A stretch of 64,000 bases of DNA from Onthophagus taurus (lineage: Eukaryota; Arthropoda; Insecta; Coleoptera; Scarabaeidae), in the NCBI RefSeq assembly GCF_036711975.1, contig NC_091967.1, positions 24,180,001 through 24,244,000 on the forward strand. The letters are read 5' to 3'. Under the pieces are notes generated by a model. The model searched no databases and was not told where the DNA came from. It saw nothing but the letters and a program-made list of their open reading frames with translations. This document shows positions 55,291 to 64,000 of this stretch, one piece after another. The position numbers were made by a program, and so were the translations under genes. How positions within the stretch are numbered: the first letter of the stretch is position 1; each line of letters begins with the position of its first letter.

Positions 55291-57269
55291 TTTTGTAACA
55301 GATTATATATAAATCATAAATCGGATTTAGATAAGCCTTTGATTTTAATGGGCACTGAATGGTTCGTTAAGTGTAGTCAATCTCGATATTTTTTTGTGGC
55401 TTTTAAACCCTGTGTCTCAGTCTCCTTTTAGTTATTTATTATAATTAACTATTAAGCAATGAAAATGTCCAGCTTCTAAACCGGAGGCATAAGAAACTTG
55501 AGTTAAATTGTGTTCAAAGTGGTTGAAATATCTCAAGAAGTAAGAAAGAAATTTGTTGATATCTTTCAATCCAACAGAAATAGGTTGCATACAAAGTTGT
55601 GTTATTGCACAATTGATACTTGAAAAGAAATCAAACGACAGACCTTGATCTTGATCAAAATATAACCATCAAAGGGAGGAAATGAGATATCACAAGAAGA
55701 AAGAAATATGATAAATTCAAGAATTGATTGGTTGTATAATTTTGCGGTTTCAGCAAGACACGCTATTAGTCATGTAGTAAATAATCGGGGGTAATTTAAA
55801 AATTCTTGTAATACATGTTCATAAAGAACGATCAATTATTTATTAACTTATAGATGGAATTCATCAATCTCAGATGTAATTGGATACACACATACGATTT
55901 GGGGTAACCTTATAAATGACTCCGATCATTTATTAACCTTCGAATACAACACCAAAGAATATATATGCTTTATTTTATATATTTTTATTCACACCTTCAT
56001 TGTAATTTCTATTATTTCCGGTTGATACCTAATCGTTATCATCAATGCTATAACCATTAATACTTAAGTAACTATTTCCTAACTACTTAAGTTTTTATAG
56101 GTTATAATTTTAATACTGAATGCAATTAAAGATTAAACCGTAGAAAAAAAATTGTTAATATATAAAATAAATTGATATATGGTAGTTAGATTTTTACTTA
56201 GTAGAATTAATTCTCGTTTTAGTCTCTAAATATTTTGCAACCACTTTAAGATTAATTAGAAAACATCTTCGCAATTTAAATGATTGGTTATTAGTGAATT
56301 TTTTCTCATTAAAGCGGCATTGCCATCCAAGTCACTCAACCGAATCAAAACTATCAGGAAGAGTATATGAGCAGCGACGAAATTGCGAGGATAGATGAGT
56401 CTACGATTTTATACTACCTCAGACCTTTTACATTGTAGCATAATGAGATTCTAGGACGCCATTTACCATAATTGGCGCCGTAAATTGCAGTACTTACGCT
56501 TGGATTACTGAAATCCTGATATCTTTCTGCAGGATATCCGTAATACGAGCAGTATTTGCCAATTATTACAAAAAAGCGTTTAATTTTTTTTCAGGCTATT
56601 TCTTAAATTAAAAATTTATTTAATTTAGAAAGGGTTGGTACTTATACATTATGATCTCGTGTATAAAAATGAATCCTGTTTACAACAAGAGTTTATAAAT
56701 CTCGGTAACAGATTAAAATATGCTAATACCAAGTCGTAAGTTACAACGATCTGCGAAAGAAAATTATGGGCCATCGTAGGTCGCCACGTTAAAGAAAGAC
56801 GAACCCCCAGAGAACACGACTAAAAGAGATGGAATGAATCTGAACCGTACAAAACGACGAAGAGATAACTTTCGCGTAGGCGTTCGACTAATTGATGACC
56901 TCACGATCCAATGATTGCGAGGAATGGTCCGGCAGATACCTTGTAAATCTCCGTGGAATACATGGTCGGAAAGGAGAGGTAGCAATAAAACTTGGAACGC
57001 GACCGCGACCCCGTTTGGAATCCAACGATACTTTAGATCACTGTACAAAAGATAATTTGATTCAACGGATGGAAGATGGAAGGGGCCAATGTCGAGGTTG
57101 CTATTACGACTACGTTACGTTTTATCGGTGTTGATGACGATGTATGACGTATTACAAAGTTGACGAGGTGTAACGCCTACAAGCCAAAGAGTAATGTCGA
57201 AACCAATTTGAAAGGTGTGTCTCGTTCATTGAATGAAAACCTTTCATGCAAATAAAATGGATATTAAAA
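55291..57269. other. Probable EcR intron with a GC-richer block at 56750-57220
   Basis: Mostly AT-rich. At 56750-57220 base composition rises and both strands have open frames (minus 56764-57048, plus 56892-57134) that match nothing I recognise. Candidate regulatory region or non-coding 5' exon of EcR; unproven. Confidence 0.3.
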
Positions 57270-58934
57270 TACAGCAAAACCTCGATATAACGGACAAAAT
57301 AGTTTAAGTCATACTATTAATATTATCTATTTAAGCTCATAGATAGAATCCAATTTGGATTATTCCACAAGTTGCTTTATTCCATGCATGTTCATAGATA
57401 ATCTCGGGGTATTCCCCGAGTTGTCTATATGATGTATAAATCCAGGACCATAGTTCTAGTTTTAATTACTGTTCAGCGGTAGATTGTTGTATATTTTTCA
57501 TTGAAGTAAAACTAGAACTAACACTAGACCTAGAACTAGAAATATTCTAAAAATATTTTGGAGTTTCCACTCTCTAACTTGAATATGGTTTATCTTGGAC
57601 GAAATCTGCTTATGGATTATATCTGTTTGGTTCATTATAAGTAATTTATGTAGCAAATATTTTTCTCCATCACTTTTAATTATTTAGTTATTATCATCTT
57701 TAATTAGCAAAATTAACAATTTTAATAATTTTGACGTTTCCACTTTCTACCTTGAATATGGTTTGTCTTGGACTAAATCTGCTTATGAATTATATCTGTT
57801 TGGTTCATTATAAGTAATTTATGTAGCAAATATTTTTCTCCATCACTTTTATTTATTTAGTTATTATCATCTTTAATTAGCAAAATTAACAATTTTGATA
57901 ATTTTGGAGATTCCACTTTCTAACTTGAATATGGTTTGTCTTGGACTAAATCTGCTTATGAATTATATCTGTTTGGTTCATTATAAGTAATTTATATAAC
58001 AAATATTTTTCTCCATCACTTTTAATTATTTAGTTATTATCATTTTTAATTGGCAAAATTAACAATTTTGATAATTTTGGAGTTTCCACTTTCTAACTTT
58101 AATATGGTTTGTCTTGGACTAAATCTGCTTATGAATTATATCTGTTTGGTTCATTATAAGTAATTTATACAGCAAATATTTTTCTCCATCACTTTTAATT
58201 GTTTAGTTATTATCATCTTTAATTAGCAAAATTAACAATTTTGATAATTTTGGAGTTTCCACTCTCTAACTTGAATATGGTTTGTCTACGACTAAATTTT
58301 TAATTTTGCTTGAGTTTCCACTCTCTAACTTGAATATGGTTTGTCTTTGACTAAATCTGCTTATGCATTATATCTGTTTGGTTCATTATAAGTAATTTAT
58401 ATACGACATATTTTTCTCCATCACTTTTAACTATTTACTTATTAACATCTTTAATTAGCAAAATTAACAATTTTGATAATTTTGGAGTTTCCACTCTCTA
58501 ACTTGAATATGGTTTGTCTTGAACTAAATTTGCTTATGAATTATATCTGTTTGGTTCATTATAAGTAATTTATATAACAAATATTTTTTTTCCATCACTT
58601 TTAATTATTTAGTTATTATCGACTTTAATAACGCACGGCTAAACCCTAAACTTTCTAGTTCTAGGTACAGTGTTAGTTCTAGTTTTAATTGTTATTCAGC
58701 GTTAGATTGTTATACATTTTTAATGAACTAATAGTAGAACTAACACTAGACCTCAAACTAGAATCATTCCGTTTTAGCCGTCTTAAGAGACGCACGGCTA
58801 AACCAAAATGTTTCTAGTTCTAGGTTTTGTGTTAGTTCTAATGCTAGTGTTAGTTTTAGTTTTGGTTGTTATTCAGTGTTAGATACGGACACTCCCTTTT
58901 CCGCATTACTCCGTTATATCGAAGTTTTACTATA
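57270..58934. mobile_element. pogo/Tigger-like non-autonomous element carrying a 173-bp satellite
   Basis: Left end cagcaaaacctcgatataac (57272) and right end complementary to agtaaaacttcgatataacg (to 58932), between TA dinucleotides (57270-57271 and 58933-58934). The string aaaacctcgatataacgga is typical of pogo/Tigger TIRs. Subterminal regions hold many inverted and direct copies of ctagttctag-type phrases and a direct acgcacggctaaacc pair (58632 and 58792). The centre is a tandem array. No transposase. Confidence 0.7.
57550..58640. repeat. 173-bp tandem satellite, about six units
   Basis: The phrase gaatatggttt falls at 57581, 57754, 57927, 58100 (taatatgg), 58273, 58332 and 58505; spacing is 173 bp except one 59-bp short unit. 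Each unit has ggagtttccact, tctgtttggttcattataag and ctccatcacttttaatt. The regular spacing points to unequal exchange. Inverted copies of the same monomer lie at 59985-61780. Confidence 0.85.
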
Positions 58935-59984
58935 TTTTAATAAAAAAATTCTTTGAAACAACTTGTTTGTTTTTATCAAGCTCAACAGACTTCATCATTA
59001 GTTCCTTCTCTCAATTAACGTTGGTAAAAATTTTTTTCTCTGCCATTAATTTTTAAAGAATATAACGTTGTCTGAAGAAGACGATTTCGTTTTCTTTTTA
59101 TTAGGATCTGCAGGTAGATGTAGTATAGCAAAAGTCTCCGCCAGAGAGTGCCAAATACGGTGATGTTACACTTTCCAAGTGCCCTCGGCTTACGCGAAGC
59201 CAGAAAACCAGTCGAGCCGGTTACTGATAAGTAAAAATATGTGTCGATCCGGTCGTGGAGACCAAAAGAGACCGCTATCTTACTCTCCAGTATAAGCGGT
59301 TGTTCTTTCTTGTCTTTGGATTCACTGAAACGTATTGAATCATCATCATCGCAATTCAAACATTTAAAAACGCTATTTTACAAGAAGTAAATAACTCTAA
59401 AGAAAAACCGTGTTGATTATGATGTTGCGGCTTTTCTTTATGATCTTAAGATTACCAAAGCAAACAGTTTTATGAAAGGAAAAAAACAAGTGGAATTACG
59501 CAAATAATGGTTGGGGAATTCCCCATCGTCATCGAACGAGAAGAGTTCGAGCTCACGTATAGAGGACGATTTCTCCATGCCGATGACTTTATGGGAGTGC
59601 AAGTAACTACTATTTAGTAGAGCAGCCAGGTTCGGGCAAACGAACGGCCTTCTGGAGTTCCGTGAAATGCTCAGTTCCAGTTTCGACGACGAGATAGGAA
59701 TTACGAAATAGTTTGTTGTTTGTCCCACGGTGTTTGACTGAAGGAAAGAGTATAAGGCGTTTAAAAAAAAAATAAACGGAAGATTAACATCAAGGTTAAT
59801 GTTAAATTATACGCAAAAATATTTTCTGAATATGTTTATATCTTACATGAAATGTAATTATTTTTTTTTGTTTTTGACAAAATAGTACTTTGTTTAAAAT
59901 AAAGTTGTGACGCAAACTTGTGTATAACGAACTAAAATGGTGTAGCTCATAACTAGAAAAAAACTTAAATAATAATAACTAAGC
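58935..59984. other. GC-richer stretch with two unrecognised minus-strand frames
   Basis: Minus frames 59438-59728 (96 codons, starting MGQTTNYF) and 59015-59359 (114 codons, starting MNCDDDDS) are longer than expected for the local composition, and the DNA at 59100-59740 is less AT-rich than its surroundings. Neither matches a family I know, and no splice join to EcR is apparent. They may be chance frames in a regulatory region or part of an unknown gene. Confidence 0.25.
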
Positions 59985-61780
59985 TTTACATTCTAGTTAA
60001 AAAGTGAAAATGATGGTTTTTGTTATTAAAGTCGATAATAACTCAATCATTAAAAGTGATGGAGAAAAATATTTAGTATATAAATTGTTTATAATGAAGA
60101 CTCCTGATCCTTATGGCTGATGGCGTCAGATAAATCTTTTTCCTATTCCTCCATCCACTTCTTCCACTCCCTCCAGTTCCTGGCTAATTCCTTTATATTT
60201 GCTAGAGCCCTCTTTTCCTTATTCTTTGCTTAAATACCTTTTTTACTATTGTGTTATGTTCCATTCTAATTATGTGGGTGTACCAGTTTAGCTGCTTTCT
60301 CTCTATTTTGCAGATTATCTCCTCTTAATCTACTCTCAGTCTTATTTCCTCATTCCTTATTCTATCCCACTTCGTCTTCCCCACTATTTTCCGTAAAAAT
60401 TTCATTTCCATTGCTGTGATTTTTTCTTCTTGTTTCTCTTGGAGTGTCCATGATTCCCTGGCATATGTTAATATTGTAACTACTACCGAGTTGTACACTT
60501 TCAATTTTATTTTTTTATCTATCTCCTTCTTTCCAAAAATTGTTTTGTATAGAGAATGATATACGTTGTTAGTTTTCCTTATTCTTCCATTTATATCTAA
60601 ATTTATCCTTCAATCTTGCGATATTATACTGCCCAAGTGCTCATATGATGATACTTCTTCTATCTTTTGTTCCTTAATAAATAATTCTTTCGGGTTATTT
60701 CTTCTTTCCTTTTTATTTATTATCACAATTTTATATTTATTTTCGTTCAATTCTACGCCCATCTTTTTAATTTCTTCTATCCGTATTTCAACCAACTTCC
60801 TTGCCTTTTTAAGGTTCTCTGCTATTAGCATTATGTCGTCAGCATATACCTAGTAAATTATCTATTTTTACTAGTTCCAAAGTTTTATAACCTATTACTG
60901 TTTGATATTTATTTGTTATTGTTCTTGTATTTTTTACCTTGTTATATTCCCTTGCTCATTTCAACAGTTTTTGATGTTTTTCCCTTCATTTGTACCATGC
61001 CCTTGACTTTCTTGTACAGGTTTTCAATTATTTTTGTTAATTTTTGTGATACCATTAGTTGTTCTAGACACTTCCATATAATACTACGGTTAACCGTGTC
61101 AAAAGCTGCTTTTACGTCCAAGAATATTGGGTATTGTTCATTCTTATAATAAACCAAACAGATATAATTTATAATCAGATTATCTTCAAGTTAAACCATA
61201 TTCAAGTGAGAAAGTTAAAACTCTAAAAATATCAAAATTTTTAGTTTTGGCTATTAAAGTTGATAATAACTACAAAATTAAAAGTGACGGAGAAAATATT
61301 TATTACATAAATTGATTATAATCAAGCAAATAGATATAATTTGTAATTAGATTTAGTCCAAATTAAACGATATTCAAGTTGGAAAGTGGAAACTCCAAAA
61401 TTATGAAAATTTTTAATTTTGCTAATTAAAGATGATAATAACTAAATAATTAAAAGTGATGAAGAAAAAGATTTTGCACATAAATTGTTTATAATGAACT
61501 AAACAGATATCACTCATAAGCAAATTTAGTCCAACTTAAATGATATTCTAGTTAGAAAGTAATTTCAAAAGTATAAAAATTGATGATTTTTGTTATTAAA
61601 GTCGATCAAAATTTAAGTATAGAATTCATACGAACGAGATCTAGTGCAAGTTTAACGACATTCTGCTTAGAAAGTAGAAACTCCCATAATATGAAAATTG
61701 ATGATTTTAGTTATTAAAGTCAATCATAATTCAAAGATTGTAAATGATGGAAAGTATTTTGCATATCATTCAACTAATGT
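59985..61780. repeat. 173-bp satellite monomers in inverted orientation, interrupted
   Basis: The reverse complement of the 57550-58640 monomer appears at 59985-60098 and again from 61154 to about 61780 (for example aatgaactaaacagatat and aaaagtgatg.agaaaaa). Units here are more diverged and shift in length. A retrotransposon piece lies between the two halves at 60099-61143. Confidence 0.7.
60099..61143 (-). pseudogene. Non-LTR reverse transcriptase fragment inserted in the satellite
   Basis: Minus frames give FLDVKAAFDTVNRSIIWKCL (about 61080-61140, the RT block with the Asp-containing DVKAAFD motif), KLTKIIENLYKK, then, after a gap, ENLKKARKLVEI and ELNENKYKIVIINKKERRNN with a YEHLGSII end (60610-60831). 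Further down, frames resembling the C-terminal tail continue to about 60120. Ten bases ttataat(g/a)aa occur on each side (60089-60098 and 61144-61153), consistent with a target-site duplication. Confidence 0.65.
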
Positions 61781-64000
61781 GAAAAGTTAAGTACTGAATT
61801 TTTTAACCATTAGCTTTACCATTAGCGGCTAGTTGAAGAGTTTGTAGTGATCGTATATGGTTTTAAAGCACTAATAATTTACTATAGGTATGCTAGCATT
61901 AAATTATTTACTTTATTCACATACGCTGATTAAATTAATCATTATTAGAATACTAACAATTGATCTAGCAAAACATAGTCAATATTAGAACGCTTAGTAT
62001 AAATTATTGCCATAATATTAAAAGAATCTGATTGTAATGATGTTTGAAAAGCATTATTAATTCATTTCATTCTTAGTTTTGCATAATTTTCAACCTCTCA
62101 TTATAAGGATTGGGTAAATTATAAAATTCAACTGGATTTGCACTATTATTTAACAATTACTATAACTGGTTTATATTGTAAAGCAGAAATATTGTTAACT
62201 GCTATGTATGCTAATCTTCATCCAGGCCGAACACTTGAATATTGGAATTTTGAAAAGTAAATTTATTAGATATGTGTCACAACTGCGTATGGAATACAAG
62301 CTAAAGTACGACTCTGCAAGACTACAATGACTGATCCCAGTGTATAGTACATCGAAGCTTCTGTGTGCCATCTCCCCTTTAATAAAGGGAGTAGATACAT
62401 GACCTCTTTACATCCGCGCTAAATCATGACAAAACAATTCCTAATGGCCAAAGTACTGCATCACGATCTGATAACCCCAGTAGATCCAAAACAAAACCTG
62501 TGAAGGTTCTGAGAAAATTTCATTGGAATGGCTAGTACGGTTGTTGAGTTATTTCTAGATCATTTTACGAGTATACGACTGTGCTGTGTAGCGGCAGGGT
62601 CCATTTTACCAAATTTGTTACTAGATATCTGCAGTAGAGTAACGCATTGACTAAAAGATGTATCTCTTTTTTTCTTAAATGTTGACAAAAATAAAATTAA
62701 TATCATTATTTTAAAGCAACCGTTAATATTTGAAAGTATGTACTGTTAAGAGCTTTCTTTATAGCAGTAGACATTTTCTTGAAACATATTAAAAGGCCAG
62801 TCACAAACCAATTTGCAACTTATTTTTAAATCTTATCATTCATCAAAGTCTAAGGATGTTTTTAAGGTTCTCTACAAATTATCCATTATTCGGGGTCAAG
62901 ATTTTAATTGACGTTATTGTTTGAAAAAAGGATTTTTGGTTTTCTAGCGATGTTTATCCTCATCTTATAAGTTTTATTGAAAAAATCCGTTCGAATTGAT
63001 TTCGAAACACACATATCAAGCGATATGTGCGTCGGATTTGTTCGTTTCGGAAATATGTGACTTGTCTCAGAAATGTCGGTTTAATTGTTCGTTCTCTTTG
63101 ATGTTGGCGACGAAGATTAATAACTGTAGTTTCCAGATAACGTCCGTATTTACCGAAATAAGCGGATATTATAAACGGTATCGTTGTGTGGTTTCGGAGT
63201 AGGTATAGAAATTTAATTTCTTCATCAATCATTATACCATCTTTCAGTTAGTTTCAGTACTTCGATCCCGAGATTGCTTACTTTAACCAATTTGGCACAG
63301 TTTAATTTGGAATCCGTCATGGTATATCTGTCCTACTTGTCCTGGTTTTTTGTTGATTTTGTGACAGTGTAATTTGAAATGTAACTTTGAATTTAACTGC
63401 TTTTTGTGTGTGGTTTTCTTAAAACTTGAACCGTAATACACGATTTGACATCTTTTAATTTCGGGTTAAATCGGTTCTTCTTGTCGTTTGTGTAAAAAAG
63501 AGTTAACCTGAATATTTAGGTTAAAAAATAGAAGAATTAATATAATTTACTCTTTCTTTGGAATCTACGCAACATACTGAATGGGTAAAAGTATTTGACC
63601 TTGTTTACAAAAAGTTGTTAATCAAAACATAGATAGATTTACCTTGTATCTACGTTATTTCTTTATCATAATTTTTTTCATTTATTACATTTTCTACCTT
63701 TTTGAGGGATATCTCAATTCTTGAACTTCTAAGTTGTGGATTTCTTTAAAAACCCAAATAAATTGAATTTAGGTACATGTAGATTGTTATTGCAAAAGAT
63801 AACAATAGCGAAGAAATGTCGGGGTAAAAATAAGACGACTACATGTTTTGTGTTTCATTTCTTGTTTACTGCGTAATGTGTTTATCAGGTACGCTAAAAA
63901 TGTTAACCTTACTTTCTTTTCTAGTAATAAATCCTCTTTTATTACCACGATAACGTGTATTTTTCTTTAATGGTTAAGAAAGGATCGAAACTGAATTATC
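61781..64000. other. AT-rich DNA, no gene recognised
   Basis: Presumed EcR 5' intron. The 90-codon minus frame 62960-63232 (MIDEEIKFLYLL...) is basic and unlike any family I know. 62215-62640 is slightly less AT-rich. No exon of EcR A or B type was found. Confidence 0.3.

Noticed and set aside
62960..63232. 90-codon minus-strand frame as an EcR A/B exon
   Set aside because: No similarity to known EcR N-termini and no in-phase donor leading to 49887.

Overview
This is AT-rich nuclear DNA from an insect, most likely a beetle. The evidence is a clearly insect-type ecdysone receptor, a SWI/SNF BAP60 gene that closely follows the insect family pattern, a eukaryotic tRNA gene, spliced genes with GT-AG introns, and a dense population of eukaryotic transposons. 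The species call is an inference from protein similarity and genome texture; nothing in the window names the organism.

Three protein-coding genes can be supported. (1) 2603-3766 (+): a single-exon FRS2/3-like docking protein with an N-myristoylation start, a PTB domain and a tail carrying six YxN motifs. (2) 9818-18319 (-): BAP60/SMARCD in seven coding exons that join in frame to a 499-residue protein; its 6.7-kb intron 4 is packed with transposons. (3) 40868-49887 (-): the common exons of the ecdysone receptor EcR (DNA-binding domain, hinge, ligand-binding domain). The isoform-specific 5' exons were not found and probably lie beyond 64000, so most of 50-64 kb is probably EcR intron. A tRNA-Gly(TCC) gene lies at 18701-18772, just upstream of BAP60.

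Everything else is mostly mobile DNA. 0-1.7 kb holds three short terminal-inverted-repeat (TIR) elements. 4.7-8.5 kb holds a PIF/Harbinger-like element with an internal satellite, then Ty3/gypsy and piggyBac fragments. BAP60 intron 4 holds pogo/jerky, Jockey and unclassified transposon proteins and a 1-kb foldback element hit by a small hAT. 19.1-25.8 kb is a nested set: a hAT-like element containing a Tc1 transposon, itself containing a Transib element with V(D)J-signal-like ends. 26-40.8 kb is very AT-rich non-coding DNA downstream of EcR with retrotransposon 3' tails. The last EcR intron (41.1-48.5 kb) holds mariner-like, hAT, DUF7869-type and RT remnants. 51.9-61.8 kb holds two satellite families (363-bp dimer; 173-bp monomer), the latter inside a pogo-like TIR element.

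The most unusual signals are the Transib element with CACAGTG ends, a 12-bp spacer and a nonamer-like block at both termini, and the recurrence of about 165-180-bp tandem arrays inside three unrelated TIR element types. The three host genes have no obvious joint function, although FGF signalling, chromatin remodelling and ecdysone response are each developmental.
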